This document shows positions 43,646-55,923 of a DNA stretch of 64,000 bases, in pieces; the stretch's first letter is position 1, and each line of letters starts with the position of its first letter. Made by a program: the position numbers and the translations under genes. The notes under the pieces were generated by a model. That model was not told where the DNA came from and made no database searches. It saw nothing but the letters and a program-made list of their open reading frames with translations. The stretch is taken from assembly GCF_018873765.1 (NCBI RefSeq), contig NC_057919.1, forward strand, positions 21,058,698 to 21,122,697, given 5' to 3'. This DNA comes from Telopea speciosissima (Eukaryota; Streptophyta; Magnoliopsida; Proteales; Proteaceae).

Positions 43646-44117
43646 TGGCTGGGGTGGGCCTTCCTTAGCCCAGCCCTCTTAGGAAATAAATCCTCACCAG
43701 CACGCCAGCTGCCCCTCCAGCATAGATCCAACGTCTGGAGAAACTCAGGGTGCGTGCCTGGGTGCCTCCAACAGTTAGATCCGTGCTGGAGAGGATTCGG
43801 GTCTGCCCTCTTACATCCCTAGGATTAATAACTTTGGAGAAAATGAGTGATTATTCTCAAGCAAAATCCATTCCCCATTCTTACGTATTAATTCTACTTT
43901 GCAAGATGGTATTGTTGTTTTTATTTAAAAGTGTAAATTACATCAGGTCCTCATGTTCAGTATTTTTACAAATTGGGGAAGGTTTTCTCACACTACTGGT
44001 GTAGGAGGAATCTCCCACACCTCACCAACAGCAACAACCAGTACTGTATTGCCAGTTGGCCCCATAATTGTCAAGAAAGAGAATGAATAAACCTTATGAA
44101 AAGGTGTCGTACCTTAT
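43646..44117. repeat. segment between the hAT MITE and PRP-E
   Basis: Matches 22839-23320. No gene is seen. Confidence 0.5.
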
Positions 44118-44402
44118 GCAGGCAGTGTGGGGAGAGAGAAGGGATTGTGGTATGGATGAAAGGAATTTAAGGGATATGGTTGTTGGGAGAGTGGGAATGG
44201 AGGCAGTGCAACCTTTGGAGTTGTGGGCATGGTGGGCAGTGCAGGCATTAGGGGCAATGTGGGCTTAGGCAAAGAAGAAGCTAGGCACCTAGGCAATGTG
44301 GTGGGCTTTGGAAGGTTGGAAATAGTGGGCAGCGGAGGAAGCTGGGTTGTCGGCATTGTCGGTAATGGAGGCAGTGTGGCCTTCGGCACGGTTGGGATTA
44401 TG
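44118..44402 (-). pseudogene. truncated, frameshifted fifth proline-rich gene copy (E)
   Basis: The minus strand encodes PKATLPPLPTMPTTQLPPLP, then PKPTLPLMPALP and PKVALPPFP, matching the middle and end of copies A-D. After PKVALPPFP the frame shifts and reads a different composition (SFHPYHNPF). The signal peptide, the RRLLDT region and the promoter are missing. Its 3' end abuts the duplicated flank of PRP-D, as in a head-to-tail array. Confidence 0.8.
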
Positions 44403-45005
44403 GCTGTGTGTTATTGGTGAAACTTGATCTCAGCTGGGAAATACTCTTGATTCTTCCCCAATGTCGGCGGTCCTAGGTGCACGACTCCAACTTCTGATAG
44501 TGTGATAGTGGAAGTTCTTTATGCTAGGGTAATTTTTTCTATATTGTTTGTAATGAATAAAACCCTATATATAGGGTATCATCTAGTAAGGAGGGTAAGG
44601 GTTATGGATTTTGAAATTTCTTCATCAAAATAGTTGAAGTTTTGGTTTATCGCTCAGCTGTGGATGTAACAACATAACCCATCTTAAGTTACATTTCTCA
44701 GGTTGCGGATTGGGCCTACCATGGTTTTAATGCATTATATTTGCTAGAACCGTAAATGCTTTACATCTCATGATGAATATGTTGGGCTTTCATGCGAAAG
44801 TAATGATCTACATGGAAACTTATAAGGATTTGGGTAACCTCTCCTTAATGGTAGTTTTTAAAGATGGGTTTGAGTATAACAATTTTGCAAATCTTCTTAT
44901 TTTCTACTTATTTTTTAATCAACTTAAAATTTTCTCTTTTCAATTGATCATTGTGCGAAACGTACCAATACAATCATTTCACTTCCCAGTTCCCATCACC
45001 TATAG
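44403..45005. other. intergenic DNA upstream of PRP-E
   Basis: No gene is recognised. From about 44870 it matches 37727-38004. Confidence 0.4.
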
Positions 45006-45314
45006 TTAGGGGTGTCCAAATTGAGACCAAATTGGGTAAATCGTCCTGAACCAAACCAAAATGGCTCAGATCGAACCACACCGATGGCTTATTGGACAGA
45101 TTTCAGATTAGGGTATTATGACCCCGAAACTGAATCGAACCACATCAAAACTGAAACCAGATCAAAATCTAAACTAAAACCATATATAACACTGAATCCA
45201 TCCGTCCAAAACCAAAACCCACTCCAATAATAAAACGATACAAAATCTAACAAAATCAAAACCAAGCTTTCCTTATTGATTTGATTTAGAATTTACTACT
45301 CATTGACACCCTTA
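45006..45314. mobile_element. MITE-like element, TAGGGGTGTC type (copy 2)
   Basis: Tips TAGGGGTGTCC and GACACCCTTA are inverted. Related to 38005-38422. Confidence 0.45.
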
Positions 45315-46107
45315 CCTGCAGCCAGAGAAAGAGATATGTTTAATTTGGCACAAGGAAAGGAGGGGAGGGGGAGTGGGTGTATTGTCAGTTGTCACACACC
45401 AATCTTTCTGAGATTGCTGAGTCACACAGATTTAAATCTCTTTGCCATGTGACTCATATACCACACCAATCCAAATGATGTGTAATATGTGGAGCTATCC
45501 ATTGCCGACGTGATCATGGTTTCCTCTTCCTTATGGTGATTAATTATGCTAATATTATCTTATTATACAAAGAGACGAAATTTTAAAAATGAATGGCTAT
45601 CAATATTTCAACTAAGTAGAGCAAGTACACCCACTTAATCTAGTGTGCACCATAGAAGCACACTTGCTGTAGCTTCCTTTACTTTTCAGCTCCTTGGGTC
45701 CCATAGCCTTTGATAATTGATAATGTTTTATCCTCAAGAGAGTGTGTTGTCCATGTCATTATGTATTTCCTTTTTATTTTTTATTTATTTTGTGAGATTA
45801 TAAAATAAAGACCAACTTATCTTAAACGTTTTTTATACTATGAGCACATTTCGAATCGGGCATTTTTATTCATGTTGAGAATGGAATGGATCCACAATTT
45901 ACATATATGACCATATGAAATAATTATATATAAGGAAGAACATGTATACTAAAAACACATGCATCTACTTTGGTATATATAAATGGGAGAGGAATTTTTA
46001 CGACATTAAAGTGTAGATTCTCACCAATAGAACACCTTCTCTATAGTGAGAAGTCACTAATACTTTCTTCCATTTTCTTTTGGATCTCCTATAAACATCA
46101 TTCAAAC
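45315..46107. other. AT-rich intergenic DNA
   Basis: No gene, RNA or clear repeat is seen beyond the first ~125 bases, which match 38425-38535. Confidence 0.4.
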
Positions 46108-46371
46108 TAGGGGTGTAAATGAATAGTCGAAATCCGTTTCCATATCTGTGTCTGTATCCGTTTAGCACTATTCGAATCCATCCGAAAGCTAAACGGATGC
46201 AGATACGAATAGGTTATAACTATCCGAAAAACTATATTTGCATGTAAACGGATAAACTATTCGATCCGTATCCGTGTCCGTATCCGTTTAGCACTATCCA
46301 AATCCGTCCGATAACTAGTTAGATGAGGATATAGCACTATCCGAACCAAATCTGATCTGTTTATAACCCTA
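46108..46371. mobile_element. hAT-type MITE with 8-bp target duplication
   Basis: Starts TAGGGGTGTAAATG and ends TTTATAACCCTA, flanked by ATTCAAAC at 46100-46107 and 46372-46379. It contains repeated 'tatccgt' and 'atccg' words like the other members. Confidence 0.8.
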
Positions 46372-46379
46372 ATTCAAAC

Positions 46380-48879
46380 CCCTCAATCAAAAGAAATCCC
46401 TTGACCACGGATCGCGGTCCTTTGGCACCCCACCCCTCTAGAATTGTCATTAAGATATTTTGTCGTCGAGAGGTAGGAACTTGGAAGGAGACATTGCACA
46501 ACACTGACTTTCCACGGGTTTTAAATTCTCTTCACACATTAATAGAAACGTGTTTGGAGCTACTTTTACATCAATAATCATCAACAAATAACGGTGGTCT
46601 CTCAATCGAAGGTTTCTTTTCAGGTTCTATTTGCCGCGCTTACGCTATTACCATAGAAAGAGAGATATCAAAATTAAATTTTGCTTTTAAATTGACAAAA
46701 GATGGTAAGACGTCCGACATAGACATAAGGGTGTCAAATTGAAAACCAAAATTTGATATGGACTGAATAACCAAAATCGAACTGAACCACTTACAATTTA
46801 ATTATAATTTGGAACTAAGAACAGAATCGAGACGGGACTTGGTTATTTTTTCAGATCCAGCATAAAAATCAACGGTTAGAATCAAAAGCAAACTGAATTT
46901 GACTACCAATATATTATAGTTTATTAATATAATATAATACTAATAAAATTAGTCAGTCAAACTACAACAACAAATTAGTCAGTCAAGCTTAGCATTTAAT
47001 CCAAATAAATGGACGGTCCACCTTTCACAATCAAACCATTTTCCGTATAATTTTCTTTATGGCTTAAAATATTGGACCCCTCAAGGCCCCAACCCACAAC
47101 CGTGATCTACCGGCTCCTTTCAATGCTTTCTTGACCCATACACCCTTTCTCTCTGCTCTTCATTGGTTGATCTTGATGGTTTATTTTAAACTTATATTTG
47201 AAACCTATTTCCATTAAAGTCTTAAAATCTAAAATCAGTCATGATATTGTTCTTCATGGATTCCGTTTCGAATAGGATGGAATCGGTCAAGAATCAGACG
47301 AAACACTAAAAAATAAAGAAGAACCAAATATTTCTATATAACTTTAAAAAAAAAAAAAATTTGAGTTTTTAATTTTAAAAACATGTAGATCTAACTAAAA
47401 CGTCTACAAGATGTTAGTTTTCTTGATTTTTTGATATTTTATTGATTAAAAGAAGAAAAAATGTCCAAAAATAAGTTCATTATCGATTCTAAAATGGTTT
47501 TGAAATTGACATTAAATAAGAATTGAGGTCCATCAATTTCAATTCAAATCGGTTAATTTATCAATAAGGAGGAGCAGAAATCATGATGAACAGCTTCGGT
47601 CTCACCCACCCATCTTTTGGCCATTTTTTATTTCTCCTCAAATGTTGGATTGTTACCCGGATTTTTAACATGCAATGGGAATTCACTAATGGTTGTACTT
47701 AAATCAACAACGGGCGACAACACTAGTGGTTCGATCAAATTACCTATGTCCACAGTAAGATGAGATCTGTTACATTATCAATGGAGAATAGGATTGCAAC
47801 CACTCGTCCTCACTCCTCTCTCAAATTTACAAAGAATGAACTTGCTATAATTTATAATATTTTATAGATACACTTTACCGAAACACCCATATAACACTTC
47901 GGGCCCTACAATTTCTTAATGATCTTTCAGAATCAGCCCACAAATGCAAGCGACATAATACAAGACATCTTACCTCCCAATAGTGTGTATGTGTTTGCTA
48001 ATTTTTCCTTTTAAAAAAATATGTAAATAAATGAAGGTAGAAGGTTCCCCATAATGTTAGTGTGGGGAAGAATCTATACGTCATACTAATGGTTGCGTGC
48101 AAAAAGTATCATCCACATGGGACTCACATATTTAGAATAAGAGGCAAAAAATAATAGATTAAAAGAAAAAATATGTGCAAGAAAATTTGCATTCTGGCAT
48201 CATAGGGAAGTCTTTCCCATAAAGGAATCAATCAATGAAGGTAAAAATTTACCTCTTTGAATTGATGAAGATAACTAATTAAGTACACAAAATTTGGTTG
48301 CAGTAATATTTGTTAGGATTGAGTTTTCCTGAAGCCATGATGAAGGAGGAGTTCCTTGATCGATGACCATCATTGCATTTGGTTTGGATGAGTGTCTTGA
48401 AATAGTGAAGGGTATTTTAAACCTCAACATATAGGGGACTAATTTTTTTTGGGAAAAGGGTCTCTGAGCCTAAGGCATACATTGCGCCTCCTCATATTGA
48501 ATTATTTTATTTTATTTTTTAAAAGAGAAAATTAATAAATAAAGAATTGATATGCGAGGGTGTAGAGTACCTCTCCCTGCTTGCTCAGAGAATACTCTCC
48601 CATTTTTCTTATATAAAAAAAAAAAGGATTAATTGGTTATACATTAAAACATCTATGTAAGTGTCCATAACCTAATATGAAATTCATTCAATTGTGTAGC
48701 TTGTAATGCCTATTTCACCCTTTTCAATATAGGACCACTGTCTTTTTATTTTTCTTTTTTTGGGTAGTAGGACCACTGTCAATTGCCTTGAAATATTGTT
48801 ACCAAAATAAAACATAAAGAAAAGATGAAATACCTGAGAAAAGTAAGTTTTGTGAGAATGTTTAAGTTGCTAACCTTTT
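46380..48879. other. AT-rich intergenic DNA
   Basis: No coding frame of note. A remnant of the 'gggtgtcaaattg' repeat type lies near 46728-46960. Several A- and T-runs are present. Nothing else is supported. Confidence 0.4.
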
Positions 48880-48939
48880 CTAGGAGTCTCTCGTGCTCAT
48901 CCAATAGGGGCGGGGTGGTTATTTTGCCAACCCTATGTT

Positions 48940-49135
48940 TGAGTGTAGGATCGGGATCCTCTGTTGTCATCTGCCTGTGCAGTCGGCGTGCAGCTTCACA
49001 CAGACAAGACATGGATCCCACATGGACCCCACCCTGGCAGGATGCTCGAGCAATGGGTAGGGCGGTCATTTTGCCCCTGCATGTATGAGGCTGTACGCCG
49101 GCCGCACGAGAGGATCCAAATCCTTGGGTGTAAGT
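48940..49135. mobile_element. MITE-like inverted repeat, 'ggatcctct' type
   Basis: 'aggatcgggatcctct' at the left pairs with the reverse complement of 'gagaggatccaaatcc' at the right, and 'ggcgtgcag' pairs with 'ctgtacgcc'. Related sequence without clear ends lies at 56270-56405. Confidence 0.45.
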
Positions 49136-49839
49136 CGTAGGGGCACACGACCAAGCAACGTTCTTTTTTTCCTAGTTTTAAATAAATGTTTTAATTGATG
49201 TTCAATTTGGTTATTTATTAGTTATTTTAATTTATGTTAAATATGAAAATTTATATAATATTTTTAATTTATGTTTGTTATGTAAGAGAGATATGTATTG
49301 TTTGATAAGGATGATATTATTGTAATTAATATAAAATAGGGAAGAACAGATTATATCAAACACCATTTTCGATTTGAACAGCGTTCTTGAGATCGTTACT
49401 AAACAGTCATTTTCGGTCTCAGAACGCCGTTCCAGACCAGAAATACCAATCAAGAACGAACGTTCATTGTTTAGACCATTACCAAACGCAGCCTAAGTGT
49501 TTAAATATAAAGCAAGTTTCATATAACCTTGCCTTTTGCTATACTTGTCCGTTCAGCTTTTTGAAAACACTTTATATCTCTTCATGAAGGATTCATAAAG
49601 ACCCATGTATTTTCAATATTAAAGACCTTGTACCATATCTTTAGTTTCTAAGGGCTCTTTGCGTTTCTTCTTGAAGGCTCTCAACCGGTATAAATGGAAT
49701 GGACTTCTAGCCTATTGAGCACCAAGTTCCTCCAATTTACTCTTTACTTATTTTCTTTTTTGCTTTCTCTTACTTTCTTTTTTGCTTTCTTCTTATTTTC
49801 TTTTTTGCTTTTTCTTACTTCTCTTATCTCTATTATTGG
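49136..49839. other. intergenic DNA
   Basis: The end of a small-MITE copy ('cacacgaccaagcaacgttc') lies at 49145-49170. A CT-rich run with three near-repeats of 'tttttgctttct' lies at 49755-49825. No gene is seen. Confidence 0.4.
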
Positions 49840-49920
49840 CATAGCATCTATCAGATCCATGTAGTCGATCCCATTTAGTTGGGATACGGTTATGATTGTT
49901 GTTATTGTTTATTGTTTTAT
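49840..49920 (+). mobile_element. 3' tail of an RTE-type LINE
   Basis: The phrase 'catgtagtcgatcccattta', then 'gttgggatacgg', then a (TTG)-like tail matches the conserved 3' end of plant RTE elements. Only the tail is recognisable. A second tail is at 61306-61372 on the other strand. Confidence 0.55.
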
Positions 49921-51067
49921 AGATTGAAATTTCACTCTACTTTTGTTTTTAAAGTTTTTTCAAGTCAAATTTTGTTGAAGTGTTTTCTTTTAGTTTGATC
50001 ATAATAGTAGTGTTCTAAAGGGTTTAGTAATTGAATGCACGTTAATTGGAAGAGCCAATGGACTGTTTTATATTGGAAGGATATTCACAATACACTCACA
50101 AATATTCATTTAAGCTTGATTTATAAATATTCTCATATATTTTCTACTAAAAGAAAATGAAAGAAAAATAAAATATATGTGTCCTATTCCAAATAAGAAA
50201 AAATACAAAATTGTATCTTATCTTGATAAGACCATGAAGTGGCACTTTTCCCTTGGATATGCTCATCGGATATGAATTTGGACACTTTGCTTCTACTCCA
50301 TTTAAATGAATTTTTTTTCTTCCATGGTACTTATCACTCTTGGATATATAAAAATGACAAAGTGAGAAGGGGGGACAATTGAATTATGATAGAGAAAGAA
50401 GGCAATGTTAAGCCAAATAGAACCATAAAAACATTACAAATATGTTACAATCACCTTCTAATTCTTTCTATGTAAATGCATGTGTCATGCTGTATATAGC
50501 CAATATAGGTAAAAGCATTCTTGTGTGGATAATACTTCAAAATAATATTATATAGTGATTATGATTTTATAGTAGGAAGACATGATGGGACATATTGTCT
50601 GGTCCTAGTGATGATTTTTATTGAGCTGTAATAAATATCTTATCAAATCATTGATAAGCATTTGGCACCATGCCCTTCAAAGCCAAGTAGGCAACTAGGA
50701 AAAAGAATGATACAAAACCTTATAAATCCATGCTTTTAACAAAAGAGATTTTTTTTTATTGACATTACTCAAGGTGTTAAATAATTTATAAATTTTTTTT
50801 AATCTTTTTAATTATCATATATGTTTTTTTTCTAATGAGAGTAATAAGCATTTTATATATGTACTCGAAAAATATACATAACAATACTATAATGATTTAT
50901 CACTTCTAAATTATTTTTGAAAATCATTTATACTCTTATTTTAAATTTTTTTTTTTTTTGGGTAGAAGAGAATCTATTGATAAAACAAAATGGATTCCTA
51001 GTATCCTAGGATTGGCAAACCCCTTCTAGATTTTAGTATTTTTTCCAAAATATGCTCCAATGGAAAA
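49921..51067. other. AT-rich intergenic DNA
   Basis: Nothing recognised. Long T-runs are present near 50750, 50800 and 50948. Confidence 0.4.
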
Positions 51068-51232
51068 TTATCTCTAATTCCTTGCTTGGCCCAGTTCCCT
51101 AATGCCTCTAATAAAAAGAGGGGGGGGCGGAGGTAGATCCCACCTGGGTAGGGGTGGAATGGTCATTACGTCCCTCTTATTTGAGGGCATTGGGAAACTG
51201 GGCTGGATAGGAAATTGGAGGGGGAGATCCAT
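51068..51232. mobile_element. MITE-like inverted repeat
   Basis: 'gcccagttccctaatgcc' in the left half pairs with the reverse complement of 'ggcattgggaaactgggc' in the right half. Each arm is about 50 bases. No target duplication was established. Confidence 0.5.
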
Positions 51233-51706
51233 TCTCCAATATCCTTGCTGCATTTGAACCCACCACGATGAATGAATTCCCATTCAAAGTGCCTGAAAGG
51301 AACCTTGGCCCAATTCTAAATACACCTATTGAGGTGTTATTCAAATATTCCCTTAACAAAACCCACATGTTTAAAAAAGATTATGGATAACTAAATTTGG
51401 GTTAGTTTCACCCTAAAGAGGGAATTGGGATTTTTTTTGTCAAATCAAGACTAAGTCAGGCCAGGGCAGGCCAAGCCTAAGAAAGGGCAATTAAGGAGAA
51501 CCGGTCATACTATAGCATATTCTCTCGTATAATCTTATTCTAAAGTCTAAACATGAAAAATGGAAACCAGAGAGAGAATCCGAAATCCCAACTGGGGAGG
51601 GCAATGTGATTGGTGGGACCCACAAACGCGTAATAAACCCCTTCCTTCCTGTTTCCTTTGCCAGTTGGACTGTTAGACCGTGTTCTCTGTGGCTGTCTGT
51701 GGCCTC
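51233..51706. other. distal upstream region of the carrier gene
   Basis: No gene is seen. Confidence 0.4.
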
Positions 51707-51714
51707 TATAAATA
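51707..51714 (+). promoter_or_regulatory. TATA box of the dicarboxylate carrier gene
   Basis: TATAAATA, about 350 bases upstream of the ATG at 52068. The sequence that follows is CT-rich, as in plant 5' leaders, giving a leader of roughly 320 bases. Confidence 0.6.
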
Positions 51715-52067
51715 CTCACTCGCCTCCTCCGGCTGAAACCCGAAAAATTATCGCTCGGCAGATGTGTTTGTTTCCATAGCATATGTCTCAGAGAATCAAC
51801 GTTCCTCATTCTTCTTGTACAGCTTTTGGCCTCCATTCTCATCTCCTGGTCTCCAGTGAGATGAACCCTAATTCCAACTGGTCCTATAATTGTTCTTCTT
51901 CTGATTCTTAGTTCCCCTCTCCCCCTTTCTCTATCGAATTCGTTCCCATTTTTCCTCTCGTTCTTGGAAGAGGGTTCCTAAAGAACCGCAAGAAAACACC
52001 ACCATTGTTGTTGAAAACTCAGTTTATTAGTTGAGTCAAATCAAACCCAGATCTTTCAGATTGCAAG

Positions 52068-53048
52068 ATGGGTCTCAAAGGTTTCGTAGAAGGAGGAATC
52101 GCCTCGATCATTGCAGGGGTTTCGACCCACCCACTCGACCTCATCAAGGTCCGGATGCAGCTCCAGGGAGAGTCCCATGTCCCCAACCGAGCAACCATTC
52201 AGACTCTACGTCCTGCTTTGGCCTTCAACGGCTCCTCTGCAACCGTCGCCGCTCCAAGCATCATACACGCTCCTCCGCCATCTCTACCACCTCGAATGGG
52301 CCCCGTCGCCGTCGGCGTCAAAATCTTCCAGACTGAAGGTGTCGCCGCCCTCTTCTCCGGCGTTTCTGCAACCGTCCTCCGTCAGACACTTTACTCCACC
52401 ACTCGCATGGGGCTCTACGACGTTCTCAAGCAAAAATGGACCGACCCCAACTCAGGAAACATGCCACTCTTGCGCAAGATATCAGCAGGCCTCATCGCCG
52501 GCGGAATCGGCGCTGCCGTCGGCAACCCAGCTGATGTGGCCATGGTGCGCATGCAAGCCGACGGGCGGCTGCCGGCGGCACAGCGCAGGAATTACAAGAG
52601 CGTTGTGGATGCGATCACGCAGATGACGAAACAAGAAGGGGTCACCAGCCTGTGGAGAGGTTCGTCGTTAACGGTGAACAGGGCCATGATCGTGACTGCA
52701 TCTCAGTTGGCCACGTACGATCAGGTGAAGGAGATGCTAATTGGGAATGGTGTGATGAAGGATGGGCTTGGTACCCATGTGACTTCGAGCTTCACTGCTG
52801 GATTTGTGGCTGCGGTGGCGTCGAATCCGGTGGATGTAATTAAGACGAGGGTGATGAACATGAAGGTGGAGGCAGGGGCGGAGCCGCCCTACACCGGTGC
52901 CATGGATTGTGCCTTGAAGACTGTAAGGGCTGAGGGACCAATGGCTCTGTATAAGGGTTTCATTCCAACGATCTCGAGACAGGGCCCGTTCACTGTGGTG
53001 CTGTTCGTGACACTCGAGCAAGTCCGAAAACTGCTCAAAGATTTCTGA
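52068..53048 (+). CDS. DIC: mitochondrial dicarboxylate carrier (DIC type)
   Basis: Intronless, 326 residues. It belongs to the mitochondrial carrier family, which exchanges small metabolites across the inner membrane; plant DIC proteins exchange malate, oxaloacetate, succinate or phosphate. Three homologous repeats are visible, with signature motifs PLDLIK (22-27), PADVAM (154-159) and PVDVIK (254-259), each at the end of an odd-numbered helix. The N-terminus MGLKGFVEGGIASI and the motifs GNPADVAMVRMQADGR and LTVNRAMIVTASQLATYDQ are hallmarks of the plant DIC (formerly UCP4-6) subgroup. A ~45-residue insert rich in Ala/Pro (about 38-80) between helices 1 and 2 is a subgroup trait. No cleavable targeting peptide is expected. 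The frame is complete; codon use is GC-rich relative to its surroundings. Confidence 0.95.
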   Translation: MGLKGFVEGGIASIIAGVSTHPLDLIKVRMQLQGESHVPNRATIQTLRPALAFNGSSATVAAPSIIHAPPPSLPPRMGPVAVGVKIFQTEGVAALFSGVSATVLRQTLYSTTRMGLYDVLKQKWTDPNSGNMPLLRKISAGLIAGGIGAAVGNPADVAMVRMQADGRLPAAQRRNYKSVVDAITQMTKQEGVTSLWRGSSLTVNRAMIVTASQLATYDQVKEMLIGNGVMKDGLGTHVTSSFTAGFVAAVASNPVDVIKTRVMNMKVEAGAEPPYTGAMDCALKTVRAEGPMALYKGFIPTISRQGPFTVVLFVTLEQVRKLLKDF

Positions 53049-53930
53049 ATTCTCTGCTAGATGATGACGAAAAACATTTACTCATTTAAAAATTAAAAAT
53101 CAGTAATAATTGTTTTGTTATTCCAGAATTTTTTTTCCAATTTTCTTTGGGGAGTTCAATAGAATCATGAAGTCTGGGAATGGAACTAGGAATTGAAGTG
53201 GAAATTAGAGTATGAGTTAGTATTAAGGGTTTTTTCTTCTCTCTGTATAATCTATCTTGAATTGTTACATGGTATTAAATTTGAATCCATATTGGACTAT
53301 TGGAGAATGGAGGCACAAGTTTAAAGATAATGAATTTGATTTCTGCTATGAAATTGATTTGCAGAATTGCAGTTTTTGTTTGCATGCTCTTGCTGATTAT
53401 TACATATCTCAATTAAATGAAAAGGAAATAAAAAGGTTTTCTTTATTATTTTGGGTTAATAGAGTGTGGTGGGCAAGTGGGATTTGGAACAACATTGTGT
53501 TTGTGGTCCATCATCTCATTCCCCTAAAAGTCTAGAAGGCTATACTAACACTAACCTTTCACTTTTAGGGGCAAGTACTATGACTCTGCTCCACTAATCC
53601 TATATACTCTCCCACCTTAATCTTCTTTTCTGATATCTGCTACCTGGTATTTTGAAATTCCCAAATTATATCTGTCCAAGTAAAACCCATCACCCCTAAT
53701 CAGTTGCCCTCATCATCCTTCTCCCTGTTGCACCCCCTCTCTGCAACTCTCGCCCCATTCCTCTGTGGAACTATCGTAGCTCCCTCACTGCAATGCCAAC
53801 GTACCTCTTACTTCAACCTAACCTTCTGGTCCAAGCCTGCTCTCTCCTTGATCTTGGCAAGGCTTGCTCTTCAACACCGAGGTTGTGGTTATCAATCTCG
53901 ACACACCACCAAGATTGAGGAGTGGATGGA
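53049..53930. other. 3' flank of the carrier gene
   Basis: Contains the 3' untranslated region of the carrier; AATAAA-like words occur near 53425. The open frame at 53257-53535 has no recognisable domain. Confidence 0.4.
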
Positions 53931-54330
53931 GTTAGAGAAGCGGAAGAGGATTTAAGAATTGGGTTTGTTGCCGCCGTATCTGCTTGTCTTTGCAGGGAAT
54001 ATTGCCCCAATGGATCACCGGAGGAACCAACATGGGCTCAGCAGTGACAATTTCTAGTGTTTGATCGTGGGAAACTATACTTGGGGCGTTGTATGTAGCT
54101 GAACCTTGAGGACAAGGTTCTCTGAAGGGGTTGGCAATGTTATGATCATAGGTAGATGGGTTATTGTGTTGGGTTAGTCTGTTAGGGGCAGATGGGTAAT
54201 TTGTATTGGATTAGTCTGCTGAGGGATAGTTGGATAATTAGAGGGTAAATGGTTGTTATAAATTGAGGAACGAGGGTCATGTTGAGGGGATGAAATTAAT
54301 GTTCCTACTATAAGGCTAGCAGCCAAGGAA
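53931..54330 (+). mobile_element. 3' end of a Ty3/gypsy element (pol end, polypurine tract, LTR start)
   Basis: Near 54100 the frame reads NLEDKV, the usual C-terminal ending of integrase in chromovirus-type gypsy elements, followed by a purine-rich stretch and an LTR-like start TGTTATGATC at 54138. The LTR part contains a TTATAAAT box near 54258 and fades by about 54330. Everything upstream in pol is decayed. Confidence 0.45.
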
Positions 54331-55537
54331 ATCGAATCTTAAAGGGTATATTTGAAAATACTAAAACCTAGGAGGGTATTTATGAATTCAAAGGCGAGGT
54401 GAATTATTCTATTTTCTTGGTTACTAGCCTTGTAGTAGGAACATTCTTGCTATAGGTGTAGCAGCAAAATTTTTTCCATGTAGAGGTATCCAAGAATTAA
54501 CCAAAATCTCTTATCTTATCTCTGTTCTAGGAGGTCGCCACCCTCGAAGTGGTATTTTTTCCTTTTCTACTATTGGGTTCATATCTGGTTTTGTAAGGAT
54601 TAGCATCTGGGTCTAGTGAGTCTTTTCCAATTAGAATAGAAGGAGTAACCCATGGGCTCGACACAACACGTGTGGTGGTAGCGAGTTTGTGATGTCGACA
54701 ATAATGAGATCAGAGTCGAGGTAGACGATTCGACGGATGTACATTTGGAGGAGGTTGCATGAATTGAGGTGGTTAGAACCCCCACTCTCATGATCCCAAT
54801 TTTTAAGATCTTAGACTTGTTGAAGTTTACTTAACTAACTATATATCTTTCTATCGAACTCAAATTGACCTGATTCTTTCGTCAATTTAAAACTAACTCA
54901 AAGGGCTAATACTTCTCATGTTGTCATCTTTAACTCATGTACAATACATAGACCCCGAAGTTGAGTTACAAACTGATTCATTTGTTGAAAAAAGTTTCTA
55001 AAGCGATGAGTCCCAAGTCAAATTGAACATGCATCATTCTAGGAGTGTGTTAGTTGTGTTGACAACAATGAACAACACTGTAGCCAAGCCACATCTTTCA
55101 GTAGATATTTGGACATTTTTTTTTTAGTGTATGAATTTGGAATTGTATCTTGGATGATATGTCTCGAAAGTTATAGTTTTTTTTTCTTGTGTATAAAAAA
55201 ATAATAATAATAATTTCTCAATTTATATGAGTATATTGTCGGTTTTTTTTTGTCTCAGGTTTCTTGAAATCTACACTTTTAAACCCATACTTTTCATTTT
55301 TGTTTTTTTTGATCTCTTTTCATATTATTCGGGGTTTTACACCGTTTAGGACCCGAACTGTCGATTTCCATTTTTTTTTTTCCGTTTCCTTTTTGCTAAT
55401 CATGGTCTTAACAGAAGTATAATTCGAATGAGGGCAAACAGGTGGTGAGCATTGAGTAGTGAGGTGGTGAGCACTGAGGACACCTGTGCTATGACTATGA
55501 GTCCGTTAATATGAGAATGATAAATTGGGATCGTGGT
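54331..55537. other. AT-rich intergenic DNA
   Basis: 'gggtatttatgaattcaaaggcgaggtgaattattc' type sequence at 54375-54415 resembles 7600-7630 and 24600-24640, a dispersed repeat. An (AAT)n run lies at 55201-55214. No gene is seen. Confidence 0.4.
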
Positions 55538-55923
55538 CAAGGATGTAAATGGATAATCGAAAATCCAAATTTGATTTGCATTCGTATTCGTTTAGGGACA
55601 TTGTATTCATTTAGTGATATCTAGAAAAAAATTCAAATACTTAATAATAAAAAATTAAGTAAATAATCCTCTTGAGGGTTTTTTAAGATTCATCAGGTTC
55701 TAAAATATGAGGAAAAGAGAATCATGATCTAAGAGATATGGATTGAGAGTAAATCGTATACACTAGGAGGGAGGTCGGAGTTACACAAGACAAAGATATA
55801 GATAGATGATCAAAAATTTGAATTCAATCCACATCCGAATATATTTAGAGGTATTTATATTCGGCCAAGATCAGATCGTATCAGATCCGAATACGAGGTA
55901 AATCCAATCCGTTTACATCCCTA
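55538..55923. mobile_element. hAT-type MITE (diverged)
   Basis: Tips CAAGGATGTAAATGG and CCGTTTACATCCCTA are inverted. Flanks ATCGTGGT and ATCGTACT are an imperfect 8-bp target duplication. Same family as 22170 and 46108. Confidence 0.65.

Noticed and set aside
53257..53535. 92-codon frame downstream of the carrier gene
   Set aside because: AT-rich, no domain, and lies in the probable 3' untranslated region.
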